DNA of 64,000 nucleotides from Agapanthus africanus (Eukaryota; Streptophyta; Magnoliopsida; Asparagales; Amaryllidaceae), in the NCBI GenBank assembly GCA_030015575.1, contig CM057347.1, positions 405,698,248 to 405,762,247 of the forward strand. The letters are read 5' to 3'. This document shows positions 21,957 through 32,530 of the stretch, one piece after another. A program made the position numbers and the translations under genes. Numbering within the stretch: the first letter of the stretch is position 1; every line of letters starts with the position of its first letter. The notes beneath the pieces are model-generated. The model made no database searches. It saw only the letters and a list, made by a program, of their open reading frames with translations, and had not been told where the DNA came from.

Positions 21957-22497
21957 GCCCGCCATGGAGTACAACCGCTCGCTCCTCTCCATCCGCTCGC
22001 ATCCTCTCCCTCTCATGGATCTCCCACCTCCTCAACGCCTTTCTCATCTTCCAAGAGGAGTTCCATGTCATCATCTTCGTCACCGCCAGCAGGTTCTTCC
22101 TCTCCAATCCCCCCATCACCCGAATCATCACCGGCTTCTTCAATCGCTCCGTCAAGGCCCTCGACCTCTGCAACGCCGTCCGCGGCAACATCGATCTCAT
22201 CCGCCAGTAGAACAACCACCTAGACACCGTCCTTGATTCCTTAAAAAAACAATCGATCCGTCGGTGAGGGGCGGATCCGGAGAGCCAAGAAGGCGCTAAC
22301 GGATCTCGCCATCCTGATCCTCTCGTGGAGCGTGTCTCGGTCCTGGTCAGCCGCCAAGCAGCTGTAGGTGAGGGATCCAGGTCCATTTCCCCACCGCCCA
22401 TGAGGAGCTTCTCGTGGGCATCGGCGTTGACGGATGCATGAGAGGATATTGGAGGAGGGCAAGAGGAAGGAGAGGAATGGATCTCCTTCAACTGCTT
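21957..22497 (+). pseudogene. ROH1/BYPASS1-like (DUF793 family) gene fragment
   Basis: The only host-gene sequence recognised. ROH1-like proteins bind exocyst subunit EXO70 and are related to BYPASS1. In order along the family: MEYNRSLLSIR near the start; from 22019, ISHLLNAFLIFQEEFHVIIF and NRSVKALDLCNAVRGNIDLI, ending in TAG at 22208; in another frame from 22263, RIRRAKKALTDLAIL and WSVSRSWSAAKQL; then FSWASALTDA, and again shifted from 22434, MHERILEEGKRKERNG. The membrane-proximal middle part of the family is missing between the last blocks. At least three frame changes plus stops make it a pseudogene. It is intron-free, as many family members are. It may be a relic of the original locus or a moved fragment. 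Family call from recall of conserved blocks; fairly sure. Confidence 0.72.
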
Positions 22498-22499
22498 AT

Positions 22500-23480
22500 A
22501 GAAAAAACTTTTGCCATACCTTTTGTAAATTTGAGGGTTGAATTTGGAAGTTGTGTCCTCTTTTGAACATTTTGTTCATAATCCTTTGTTAGATAATTGT
22601 TTGCTTAATTTTTGCATTTTACACATTTTGATCTTCTACATTTTATACATTTTGATGCTTGAAGTACGGGTTTTAGGTTGTTCATGGAGCAGTTAAAAAA
22701 AAGAATCCAACAATTTATATAGCCATTTTAAGGAAAAAATATTTTTAAAAATGAATATTCTTCTTCCAAACTATCGAAACACTCATCCAAATCGAAAATA
22801 CTCTACATTTACACCCAAAGAGAATGCAAGTGCATTCCTGGATATTCTAATTCCAAATTAAATCGTACAAATTTTAATTCTTATTGTCCAAACATGCCTT
22901 GATCCATGATTAGTGAAAGTTAGACTTTTAATGACACCCGTAAAGGCCTGTTTACATACGTGGTAATATTTTTAAGATGCATGGCTGCAACTTGACCATG
23001 AAAACAGCAATTTCTACAAAATTAAAGTAGGTCGAAATCAAATCAGCAAGTGAAATATTTATCGTAGTATATTAACTTCGCATTATGAAAGTTTGATTTA
23101 TCCATGTCACCTATAAGGCTTTCCATGTCTATTAAAGTCTGCTTATGACATCTAATGTTGACTTTTTTTGCTATCGCTTGAATCTTTATAAATCAACTTA
23201 CGCAAGCATGAGGTTTCACCTCAAAATTCCATTAGATGGCACTCCAGAGCGAGTCCGCATTATTAGGTATGGTAACTATTTATAAGGACTTCAATAATGA
23301 TAGACATTACGTGACAAAAGAATTTAATATGGCTGGGGTTGTCCGCAACAACACCCTCCTTCCGAAAATTTTGAGATATGGACTTCAATTAACAATGGCT
23401 GCTAATCAGTTACAGTAAGCCGCTACATAAAACTCGTAACGAAATACTTCTAGAACTTCACAAACAAAAGAGTTTGTTTG
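22500..23480. other. AT-rich non-coding island
   Basis: No supported gene. The first part may be the degraded 3' flank of the ROH1-like fragment. No LTR ends or repeat units seen. Confidence 0.5.
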
Positions 23481-23484
23481 TTTC

Positions 23485-23640
23485 TTTTTTTTGGGCACCG
23501 GCCTGTAAATCTTAACTAAGTACATCATAGCTCACCTATCCCCTCATAGACCTACGAATCTGCCTCGAAAGCATTAATTTATGACCATTTTTTCCCGCGG
23601 GTTCAAGCTCACGGGAATTTAACTAAAGAGTTTGTTAGCT
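23485..23640. repeat. Short dispersed repeat, copy A
   Basis: Begins ttttttttgggcaccggc. It contains gaatctgcctcgaaagcatt and cccgcgggttcaagctc. The same blocks occur in the same order in copy B (24360-24484 plus 25262-25345). Class not identified; it could be the end of a non-LTR element. Confidence 0.5.
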
Positions 23641-23949
23641 AATCACTTCACACGTCATCTCAGGGCTAAGCCAAACGCTACTCGAACTATGCTTCCTGCC
23701 AACTCTTTATTCCCCTATCATTAGCTGTCCTAATTACAAAATCAACAGTCCAGATTTCCCCAAACCTAATTAAGGCATTAATCGGTTTAATATCAGCCGT
23801 CCAAATCCTAACACCTTTTCAGGATATTCTATTATTGTTAAGTGGGACAGTATGAGTTGACTTGTTTATCATGATTGGGGGCCAGCGCCGTGAACGGCCC
23901 GTTACGTGGGCCCCACGATGGGGGTTTCATGTGGATGGGCACATGCCAT

Positions 23950-23985
23950 GCGCATCATCATCATCATCATCATATCATCATGGTG
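23950..23985. repeat. CAT trinucleotide run
   Basis: gcatcatcatcatcatcatcat with one interruption. Low-complexity sequence, not coding evidence. Confidence 0.85.
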
Positions 23986-24359
23986 GGGCATGATGCATGG
24001 TTAGGGCCCTCAGCCAATAATATCATTAAGAAAAATGACAAAAATACCCACTGGTTTTAAAGATGGTAGTTTGTGGTTCTATGGGGATTCTGATTACAAG
24101 GTGAGGTTATTTTGGTCATGGGATTATGGAATGCCGCGAGATAAACTGCGCGCTAAGGAGAGCCAATGAGTTTTCAACACTTGTATTGATCAGATGTGGA
24201 TGTGAAATACCTATTTTGCCCCTTCGTCTGTAGTTGGAAACTATAGGTTACTTTTGGCGGGGTTGGTTCAAAATTTAATTTAGGCTCACTGTCTTCTTTT
24301 GGTCATCATATGTGAACAATGCAATAAAAACGTTAATCTTATAACATAATTGTTAAATT

Positions 24360-25345
24360 TTTTTTGGCACCGGCACATACGACCTAGCCTATGCACATAA
24401 CACACACAAACACGCCAACACATACAAGACACAACCTGGGGATCCATGAATTTGCCACGAAAGCGTTACATTGTGGTCACTTCCTGATGGAGGTCGATTT
24501 CTCCCTCAGATGTTGTCCTCAGTCAATCTTAGGACCAACGGTGTCGAACGGTTGAGATTTGAGATGAGGGCTGAGCGTGTGGATCTCAATAGATTGTTGG
24601 TTGTTGTTGATGCCTAGCTACCTGCAAGGGAAGTCCCGGAGTGGGAAACAACCGTAGGACCCTCTGACGATCAAATAAGTACCGAGAAATAATGGTAGGG
24701 TAGCGGCATATTGGAACGAGTTATGAATTGTCTGAAAAAGGGGTTTATATGGCGGTCGCATGAAGCGAGCTGATGCGAAATTGTCGCCGTCCGTTACGCT
24801 CCCACGTCACGTTCGTGTTGATGGCGGGATACACCCATTAATGACGAGATACGCTGGCGTGGGATGCAGGATGTGGAGCGGCGGAGATCTCGTCACGGCG
24901 AGATACACGGAGCCGTTACGGGAGGTGTTTAGGGTCCGTGCTCCCGGCCAGACAGGGGCGCTGAGAAATCTCAGATATAGGCTAGCTCGAAGACGAGCAA
25001 GTGAGCTGAGAAGTCTCGGCTATAGGATAGCTCGGAGACAAGCTATTAGCTGGCGGTCAGCCGAAGGGGGAAGGTACTCCGGGGAGGCCTTCTTAGAAGG
25101 TCTGCTGCAATCTCGGAGGCGAGGCCTCGAGGAATGTCCCCAATGCATTATATTTATTCCAGCTCCGTAGTCCCCGAGAATCCAGTGGATTTACGTGAAT
25201 GACACGTCACTGGCCACGTGTCATGATCTGGGGATTCCTTCTTACGAGCATCTTCACTTCCCTTTCGAGGGCTCCCGGGGTTCAAACCCCACACTCTCCC
25301 AAAAAGAGAAAGTGTCCATACCCACCGAGCTCCTATAGTTGATAT
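24360..25345. repeat. Short dispersed repeat, copy B, split by a solo LTR
   Basis: Left part 24360-24484 (ttttttggcaccggc ... atttgccacgaaagcgtta) and right part 25262-25345 (cgagggctcccggggttcaaacccc). Joined across the LTR at 24485-25256, the order matches copy A. Confidence 0.5.
24485..25256 (-). mobile_element. Solo LTR of the Tat C family (772 bp), TSD cttcc
   Basis: Plus-strand ends are TGATGGAGG and CATCTTCA. A perfect target duplication, cttcc, lies at 24480-24484 and 25257-25261. On the - strand it follows the C1 and C2 LTRs (ccccagatcatgacacgtgg, tataaacccc, ending CCTCCATCA). No internal domain. Confidence 0.9.
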
Positions 25346-25391
25346 AAACATCTGGAGAGTTTTAAAGCAAATCCTAAGCCCACGCGTATCC

Positions 25392-26235
25392 TGATGGAGG
25401 TTGTGATCTTCCTCAGATGTTGTCCTCCGTCGATCTGGTAGTGAGTGGTTTTGAGCGGTTGAGATTTGTTTTGGGGGTTGTTGAGCGCGTAGATCTCAAT
25501 AGCTTGTTGGATGTTGTTGAGGCCGAGCTACCTATAAGGGAAGTGCCGGGGTGGGAAGCCACCGTAGAACCCTCCGAAGATCAAGTTAGTACCGGGGAAT
25601 TAGAGCAGCATAACGGCCTATTGGAATGAGTTCGAGTTATCTGTGTTGTCCGAAAAAAGGGTTTATATAGTGGTCACATGGGGCGAGCCGGGACAAGATT
25701 CTCGCCGTCGGTTACGCCCCCTCATTATGTCCGCGTTGTTGGCGGGATCCGTTGATTAATGGGGGAACGCGCCCGCGTGGGAAGCGGAACATGGGGCGGC
25801 AGATATCTTGCTTTGGCGAGATACACAGAGCCATTGCGGGGGCGCACAGGCTCCGCGCTCTCGGTTGATCGGGAAAGCCGAGAAAGCTCGGCCTGTGAGA
25901 TGGCTCGGAGACGAGCCGGGATGCTGAGGAAGCTCGGCCTGTGAGATGGCTCGGAGACGAGCCGGGAGTCCGAGGAAGCTCGGCATTGCAACAGCTCAGA
26001 GACGAGCAAGGAGGTTAAGGAAGCTTGCTGGACTACTTGGAGGGGAGATGTTGGCTGTTTGCTAAGTGAATATAGGAGGTACTCAGGGAGGTCTGCGAAC
26101 GGTCAGATGCGTCCTCGGAGACGAGGGTCGAGAAACGTCTCCAATGCATCAGACTTACTCCAGCTCCGTAGTCTCCGAGACACGTCATCCGCTACATGTC
26201 GTGATCTGGGGAATTCCCACTTATGAGCATCATCA
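25392..26235 (-). mobile_element. 3' LTR of Tat element C2 (844 bp)
   Basis: On the - strand TGATGATGCTCAT...AACCTCCATCA, with a TATA box (actatataaaccc) at about 25658-25670. Directly preceded on that strand by the same polypurine tract as C1. It carries tandem hairpin units gctcggagacgagc at about 25875-26010. The left flank is the outer boundary of C2. Confidence 0.88.
25875..26012. repeat. Tandem hairpin units in the C2 LTR
   Basis: aagctcggcctgtgagatgg followed by gctcggagacgagc occurs twice at about 50-bp spacing, with degenerate neighbours (gctcagagacgagc, gcaacagctc). GCTCG-gaga-CGAGC is a 5-bp stem. The C1 LTR lacks the expansion. Confidence 0.7.
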
Positions 26236-26252
26236 TTAGCCCCCCACTCTCG
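26236..26252 (-). promoter_or_regulatory. Polypurine tract of Tat element C2
   Basis: On the - strand gagagtggggggctaa lies directly before the LTR start. It differs by one or two bases from the C1 tract. Confidence 0.85.
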
Positions 26253-26681
26253 TTTCGACTTATTTATGGGTCGGGGGCGACAGTGGTCTGCTAAGTATTC
26301 CCTGCTTAGTTCGGCGCCCAGATTTCTTCGTGGAGGATTGTCCGGGGACGATAAGGCGTTTGGAAATTGCGTCTATTCAATTTTTGAGTCCACATGGCGT
26401 CTCAACATGCGCCTAAATTTTCGTGCGTATCCCCGATGGCGTCAACGGATCGATGAAATGATCGCGCTTTAAAGAGGGGGCGCTGTTTCACTCGATCGTC
26501 TGTTGGGCTACGAGCCACGTGTCTGTCGTTAGTTGGCGGGTGTGACAGGCTGTCTCTGACTTCTGAAATGAAGAGACGTCCCTAATGGTCGATCGCCACG
26601 TGGAGCATTGACGGCCGCTAGGCGCGACGCTTCGTTTTGGCGGGAATCGATCTGATCCGTAGGATGTTCTCTTTTGGAATG

Positions 26682-26690
26682 TATAAATAG
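26682..26690 (+). promoter_or_regulatory. TATA box of antisense gene 1 (C2)
   Basis: tataaatag, 141 bp before the ATG at 26823. C1 has the same box at the same distance. Confidence 0.7.
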
Positions 26691-26822
26691 GGGGGACCAT
26701 CCTAGGGCCGACACTTTGCCTCAATTCTCTTTCGTTGTTTGAAGATTGCTCGACGCACCTCCGCTTAGGTCGGATCTTCTGTTGAATTTTCCTCGGCAAA
26801 CCCTTCCTTTGAATCAGGTTAG

Positions 26823-28950
26823 ATGTCTTCCTCCGAGGTGTCTGTAGATGTAGTAGGGGTAGAATCGAGCGATGAGGCTCAAGTTGCTGGGGCCGAGTCC
26901 AGTGGGTCTTCTTCCTCTTCGGCTTCAGATAGCCGAGAGGGTTCTTCTACTGTGTCTTCTATGTCGAACTCGACCCTTAGAGTCAGGGTTGCCCTAGTCA
27001 TTCGCCGTCGGACGGCGATAAGGGCTCCCAAGGTGCGCATCGGGAATACCCACAATGTGCCCTCCGTCTTGAATCGTATGGTCAAGCTTTCCGACATCTG
27101 GACTCGATTCCATATTCCCTTTAACCATTCACTCCGTTTGGCCAGAGAGGGTGAGCGGGCAGACCAGGTCCGGGGCAAGGAGATTGCTCTGTATCTGGAA
27201 GCATTCTGAACAGGAATGTATCTTCCCTTCTCATTCGGTATTTGTGCGGTGCTTCATTGCTTCCATCTTGTCCCCGACCAGCTAGCGCCGAACTCATGGA
27301 GGATCCTCCTCGGGTTTCTGGTCCGGTTGTAGCTTGATCGGATCCCCTTCAATTTGAGCCTCCTCCTTTCTTTTCTCTGTTATAAAAATCACCCCGGTAC
27401 CAGTAAGGAAGAGCCGAGCCGGGTGTACTTATCGTTTAAAAAACGCAAGGGTAGGACGGCTGGGTCGGGGGTAGTGGTCGTCCCTTCTTACATCCATGAA
27501 TGGAAGGAGAAGTTTGTTTTCGTCGGGCCACCAAAGGGCGAGGATTGGCATGTGCCAACCCAGTGGCACAGGGCCGACTACCCAAGGGTGTGGCAATCGA
27601 ACATCCCCGAGGCGAAGGTGGTGTCCCAGTGGAAACCGATCCAGCGGGATGATATCCTGCTTTCCGAGAAGGTATTGAGCTGGGCTGGGCTCAGTCCTGC
27701 GCGTTTTATGGATAAGTTAAGGTTTTTGACGATCTATTTAGACTTTGCTAAATTTTCTTTGCCTTTTCAGTGTCGCTGACCTTTTTCTCCTGTGTATTTG
27801 CTGAGCCCATGGACCGATCAAAGATCATGGCTGCCATGGCCGCTAAGGCCCAAGGATGAAAGACCGGTGGCGCAAGCTCGTCCCGAGCTGGTTCAAGCGT
27901 GGCCCCGAGGCAAACTCCTCCGACCAGGGCTTCCGCAGTGCCCCCGGTCCCGGAGGAACGTCGCGGGGGGTACAGAAGCAGCTGCGGGACCCAGCGCCCG
28001 GGGCGAGGGCGGAGGAGTCTCCCCCGCCGAATTCCCCCTCAGGAGAAAGAAGCGGGTGGTTTCTCGGTCACCCCCTACCGGGATCCAAGTGTAGGAGGGT
28101 GACTTCTGCATCGAGGTCTCTCGGAGCTATCCGTGGCCGACAGCTTGTTGGCGGATATGGAGAAGGCGGCTGGGGCCAAGATTCCCCGAGGCATCATGAA
28201 GGCCCAAGTTGCTGCAATTTCTCAGGAAGCGGTTCGGGTCGGCTACTCTCTTTAAAAAATTTCTTAAGTTTTATTTTCTCGGTTTCAGTTTGTTTACACG
28301 TTTGTCGTTTTCCTCAGGTCTTTCACCACTGTGCCTTCCTTGTTTCCATGGAGTCCGAGGAGATAGTCCCGGCAATGAAGAAAGCGGGCGAATCCTCCTC
28401 GCGAGAGGAAGAGCTTCTCCTTCAACTGCAGCAAGCGGAAGAGAAGGCGGCTCTCCTCGACTCGAGATTGGTCGCCAATAGGCTGGTGGTCTCCAAGCCG
28501 AAGGAGTCCTATCGGCTCTTAACCGAATCCAACCGGGCTATCCAGGCGTAGATGGAGGAGTCGAACGGCCTTTTCAACGCCATGAAAAGTTCGAGGGACG
28601 CCGTCAAGAAGGATGCTCGGGCGGCTTTAGATGTGGCGAAGCTCATTGAGAGAAGGGTGGAGAGGGCCGTGTAGGAGTATAAAGCGTCTGATCAGTTTAA
28701 TCTCCAACTCGCCGACTCCGCGGTCGTCGGGTGGCATAATGCCCTCGACGTCGTCAAAAAGGCTATGCCCGAGTTCGTCGACCGCGAGCTCCGAGCCAAG
28801 TTTCCTCTCACCGAGGATGTACCACAGGGCGGTGTCGAGCGGGTCATGGAAGCCGTAGTGGCCGACGGAAGCGCTGAGCCCGAGGTCGCCGTCGTTGCCT
28901 CCGATGGAGGCACAAAGCCAAGAGAGGTGGTGGCCGAGCGGGCAGCCTGA
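26823..28950 (+). pseudogene. Antisense gene 1 of Tat element C2 (Transposase_28-like + coiled coil, two introns)
   Basis: Counterpart of 18481-20598. Exon 1 (26823-27711) starts MSSSEVSVDVVGVE. It includes RFHIPFNHSLRLAREGERAD and the LYLEAF...CAVLHCF...PNSWRILLGFLV block. It ends with SYIHEWKEKFVFVGPPKGED and LSWAGLSPARFMD. In-frame stops: TGA at 27207-27209 (Trp in C1) and TAG near 27335. Intron 1 is 27712-27805, with its donor mutated to AT. Exon 2 (27806-28237) carries ADSLLADMEKAAGAKIPRG, matching C1 ADSLLSEMERSARGKIPQG. Intron 2 is 28238-28317, with GT donor and TTCCTCAG acceptor intact. Exon 3 (28318-28950) has ESSSREEELLLQLQQAEEKA (coiled coil) and MPEFVDREL, with two TAGs. It is rearranged but collinear with C1. 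Antisense to pol of C2. Confidence 0.75.
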
Positions 28951-29007
28951 GTTATTCCCCCTTCTTCTTTTTCTTTTTTTAGAATTTTTATAAGCCTCCG
29001 GGCATTT

Positions 29008-29061
29008 TTGTATGGCTGAGGAGCCCACAATACCTTGTATATAATTTTGATCGTAAATAAA
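29008..29061 (+). terminator. Shared 3'-end motif of antisense gene 1 (C2)
   Basis: tgtatggctgaggagcccac, then aataccttg, then AATAAA at 29056-29061, 60-110 bp after the TGA at 28950. Confidence 0.68.
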
Positions 29062-29089
29062 GTACATACATTTTTCTTTGCCCAAGTGT

Positions 29090-29449
29090 CTTCATTCTGC
29101 AAGTGCTTTTAGCTCGTTGGTCGTTTCATCTTGCAAGTAATTTTAGCTCAGCATTTATTTTTCTTTGCTCAAGTGTCTTCATTCTGCAAGTGCTTTTGGC
29201 TCGTCGGTCTATTTATCTTACAAGTACTTTTAGCTCGTAAGTCTCTTTATCTTGCTAGTGTTAGGTCGGTGCCCACCCTTTTTAGGTGACGACCATTCAT
29301 TGAGTATAAGTTGAACGATAGCCAAGTGTAGGAAGGTCGGTATCCTCCCTTTCCCCAGAATCGAGACGGCGATCGTGCATCGAATATGAATCGAACGATA
29401 GCCAAGTTTGAATAGGTCGGCGTCACTCGATTCTATCCGATCACCTCGC
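29090..29449. other. Tat element C2 spacer with ttttagctcg repeats
   Basis: No gene. 29097-29260 has four imperfect units of tcttgcaagtgcttttagct(cg). Then two related blocks containing gaacgatagccaagt at about 29310 and 29395. Together these form a second, more degenerate tandem zone beside the 87-bp array. Confidence 0.65.
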
Positions 29450-30247
29450 GATGAGGACTTTGAATCCACAGTGTTTGTTAGATAGGAAGCTACCCACTGT
29501 GGATGGATCGAGCAGGAATTTGCCCGGCGGCCTCGTGAGGAGGGCCTTAGATCCACAGCGTTTGTCGGGTACGAAGCTACCCGCTACGGATGGGCCGAGC
29601 AGGAATCTGCTCGACGGCCTCGTGTGGAAGGCTTTAGATCCACAGCGTTTGTTGGGCAGGAAACTACCCGGTGAAGATGGGCCGAGCAGGAATCTGCTCG
29701 GCGGCCTCATGTGGAGGTCTTTAGATCCACAGCGTTTGTTGGGCAGGAAGCTACCCTCTACTGATGGGCCGGGCAGGAACCTGCTCAGCGGCCTTAGAGG
29801 AAGGCTTTAGATCCACAGCGTTTGTTGGGCAGGAAACTACCCGCTGCGGATGGGCCGAGCAAGAATCTACTCGGGGGCCTCGTAAGGAGGGCTTTAGATC
29901 CACAGCGTTTGTTGGGCAAGAACCTACCCACTGCGGATAGGCCGAGCAGGAATCTGCTCGGCGGCCTCGTGTAGAGGGCTTTAGATCCACAGCGTTTGTT
30001 GGGCAGGAAGCTACCCGCTGCGGATGGGTCGAGCAGGAATCTGCTCGGTGGCTTCGTGAGGAGGGCTCTCGATCCACAACGTTTTTTGGGCAGGAAACTA
30101 CCCGCTTATAGATGAGCCGAGCAGGAAGCTACCTGGTCGCCTCGTGATGAAGTCTTTGGATCCACAGCGTTTGTTGGGCAGGACGCTACCAGTTGCGGAT
30201 GGGCCGAGCAGGAATCTGCTCGGCGGCCTCGTGAGGAGGTCTTTATT
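29450..30247. repeat. 87-bp tandem array in Tat element C2 (about 9 units)
   Basis: atccaca(g) recurs at 29464, 29551, 29638, 29725, 29811, 29898, 29985, 30072 and 30160, steps of 86-88 bp. The unit contains gatccacagcgtttgttgggc, gaagctaccc and gccgagcaggaatctgctcgg (a hairpin). It is homologous, in reverse complement, to the 86-bp unit of C1 (gatccttagcgtagatgggt...ttaccc...gctgctcggtggcctc). Same place, between antisense genes 1 and 2. Confidence 0.95.
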
Positions 30248-30418
30248 ATCTCTCTAGTATCTCCTTGCGGCGTCGTTTAACCTTCCGTGACCCATATAGA
30301 CGGGAATGGTGACCGTCGTGGATGACACATGGCTGCACCATATTGGGAAAGTGCGATATTCCATGATTTGCGTCATTGTGCGAGTAAATCTCGGCCGTTG
30401 GAAGATTTTTGTTGAGGC

Positions 30419-30426
30419 TATAAATA
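30419..30426 (+). promoter_or_regulatory. TATA box of antisense gene 2 (C2)
   Basis: tataaata within gttgaggctataaatacc, 44 bp before the ATG at 30470. Matches C1 in context and distance. Confidence 0.72.
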
Positions 30427-30469
30427 CCAAAGGCATATTGGTTTCTTCCTAGTCTTGCATTCCCTGAAG

Positions 30470-30967
30470 ATGACCGGTCGCATGTATACCATCAGGAAGA
30501 TCGTTTCTCATGACGATGTATACTTTTATAACCTCGATCGTTCCGAGGAGACGTACGAGGCGGTGATAGGCCGCCTAGAGGGCCACTGTGGGCACCTGCT
30601 TCCCCGGCGATCTCCTCTCCTTCAGGTGCTAATTTATGCGATATAGAGGACTTCCCCGGGTCTGTACAACACCCTATCTCCGCAGTTGATAGACGAGGCG
30701 TTCGACAAAATGCACACGGTCTACGGGCTTGGTCTGATCTCAAAGGGTAGGCGGGATTGCTCGGTAGACCTCCTTCTTGAGAGTTTCCAGTAAAGGTTGG
30801 TCATCGCATCTTGCTCGGCAGACGGGGTACCCGGCGAGTCCGTGGCTTCTAGGGTCCATGGGTACCGTCAGAGGGAGTGGGCCGAGATTGCTTAGGCTCG
30901 GCTGGAAGAGATTTCTTCTGAGTATCACCGGCAATGTGTTCTTAATCCTCGCCCTCCTCTGCTGTAA
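30470..30967 (+). pseudogene. Antisense gene 2 of Tat element C2 (165-codon frame)
   Basis: Starts MTGRMYTIRKIVSHDDVYFY and ends NPRPPLL before TAA at 30965-30967. Its length is identical to the C1 copy. Conserved blocks: GHLLPRRSPLLQVLIYAI, SPGLYNTLSPQLIDEAFDKM, EISSEYHRQCVLNP. TAG at 30644-30646 is codon 59, exactly as in C1. Private stops are TAA after LLLESFQ and TAG after REWAEIA. I do not recognise the family, and no membrane segment or known motif is visible. An upstream in-frame TTG at 30455 is not a likely start. The gene converges on the end of C2 integrase (about 31245). Confidence 0.72.
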
Positions 30968-30970
30968 ATG

Positions 30971-31012
30971 TTGTAAGGCTGGGGAGCCCCTAATACCTCT
31001 AAAATAAATAAA
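30971..31012 (+). terminator. Shared 3'-end motif of antisense gene 2 (C2)
   Basis: ttgtaaggctggggagcccc, then taatacctct, then AATAAA at 31003-31008. It starts 4-10 bp after the TAA stop. Confidence 0.68.
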
Positions 31013-31244
31013 CTTGTCTTTGGTTGTAGTGTACTGTCTCTTTTCCTCTCCTTGATATATATTTTATGTCTTTCTTAAAAAACTTTAGAGTCTTGGAACC
31101 GAGAAAAGAAACAAAGGGCTGGAGCCCTACAGTGGTATAAAAATTTTCTTCTGTGGGAGGACCTAGCTTGGAAGACTTAGTTTAATGCTAAAAGGAATTA
31201 CATTCATTTAAAAGAGGGTACACGTTTATTTATACAACTTAAGC

Positions 31245-32127
31245 TTTTTGGCGTTATAAGGCCGAAGAAAATTACGCCCTCCGGCGTCCTGCAGACAGTA
31301 TGCTCCACTGGGCAACGCTTCTGTTATGAGGAACAGTCCATCCCACTTCAGGGAGAACTTATGTAGCCTCCCTTGGTCTACAAACTCGTTTCTTCATAAG
31401 ACCAGATCTCCCGTCTTGAAGGCCCGACATTTAACTCAGGCATTGTTGTAGCGTGCGGTTTGCTGCTGATAGGCGGCTACTCTGATTTGCGCTCGATCCC
31501 TCCTTTCCAACAAGATGTCTAAGTTGCTTCGGAGCGCCGAGGTGTTGGATTCATCGTCAAAGTGTTCGACCCTATAACTGGGCAGTCCAATTTCCACGGG
31601 GGCCATTTCCTTGGTACCGTAGCAGAGGCTGAATGGGGTTTCTCCCGTGGATGTTTTCTTCGATGTTCGCAACGCCCATAGCACCCGTGGCAGTTCCTCG
31701 ACCCAGCCGCCTTACCTTCCTTCCAAACGGGCTCTGAGACTGCGGATGACGCATCGGTTCGCTACCTTGGCCTGCCCGTTTCATTGTGGATGTGCGACCG
31801 CGGCAAATTTCATCAGTATGTGGTAGTCGCTGCAAAACTCTTTGACTTATATCGTTTTCGAAGTTGGTCCCATGGTCAGTAACTATGCACCTCGGGATCC
31901 CAAATCGAGAAATTATGTTGTTCTGCAGGAACTTTATTGTAGAGGTGGCGTCCGGTTTCCTGATGGGTACGGCCTCTATCCATTTCGTGAAGTAGTCCAC
32001 AGCGATAAGGATGTATCTGTACCCGCCCGTGCCGGTGGGGAGTTGGCCCACCATATCCATCTCCCATTGTCCAAACGGCCAAAGGGAACTGAATGGAGTT
32101 AGTTCGGTGGCAGGGAGATGAGGTATG
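31245..32127 (-). pseudogene. Tat element C2: integrase core and C-terminus (truncated)
   Basis: Reads on the - strand from the copia insertion at 32128 down to about 31245. The core shows DMVGQLPTGTGGYRYILI, VDYFTKWIEAVPIRK, CIVTDHGTNFEN and RVLWALRTSKKTSTGETPF, closely matching C1 (DMIGQFPTGAGG..., IITDHGTNFEN). Frames change near 31850-31900 and again near 31690. At 31790-31840 the NGQAKVANR region is readable only in a shifted frame. The N-terminal zinc finger, RT and gag lie beyond the copia insertion, outside this window. The Trp in RVLWALRTS shows what the stop in C1 replaced. Confidence 0.85.
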
Positions 32128-32274
32128 TGCTAGGAATATGTATGCCCTAGAGGCCATTATTATACATTGATGTATATTAAAGTGGATGCTTGGACATATA
32201 TATAGAGGACTTTCTTGCTCGACATGATAGTAAGCTATCTGGTTACTCTTTATCTTAACATGTTGACTTATATT
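32128..32274 (+). mobile_element. Copia LTR fragment (copia-1), start of a 5' LTR
   Basis: TGCTAGGAATATGTATGCCCTAGAGGCCATTA... aligns over its whole length with the - strand LTR start of the second copia (TGTTAGTTATGTATATGCCCTAGAGGCC, 52626 downwards). Both continue with atggatgcttgga, tttcttgctcg and cttatcttaacatgttgact. It is cut at 32275 by a family B element. The remainder must lie beyond the window. Confidence 0.85.
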
Positions 32275-32530
32275 TGTTTCCCCACTAAAAGAGCAAAGCT
32301 TTGTTCAAAACTCAAAAGCCAGCGCCTCACATGCCTGCCACGAGGGCGCCAGCGCCAAAGTTAAAAGAACTCTTATATGAGCAGCGCCCGTGTGCAAAGC
32401 ACACAAAACTCAAGAGGCAGCGCCTCACGTGCCTGCTATGAGGGCGCCAGCGCCAGAGTTAAAAACTCTTATTGGCGCCACACGTGCACAGCACGTGAGC
32501 GCCAGCGCCTAATAGAATTAAATTCTACTC

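Noticed and set aside
21751..22236. 161-codon frame across the C1 LTR end and the pseudogene
   Set aside because: It crosses the LTR boundary and is low-complexity Pro/His/Arg; the ROH1-like similarity is in other frames.
23875..24060. His-rich 61-codon frame
   Set aside because: Made by a CAT microsatellite; no other coding signal.
24760..25170. 136-codon Arg-rich frame in the solo LTR, and similar frames in the C LTRs
   Set aside because: Lies wholly within a non-coding LTR; produced by GC-rich hairpin repeats.
25262..25300. tRNA-like B box ggggttcaaacccc
   Set aside because: No A box, acceptor stem or anticodon arm at the right distance; belongs to the split dispersed repeat.
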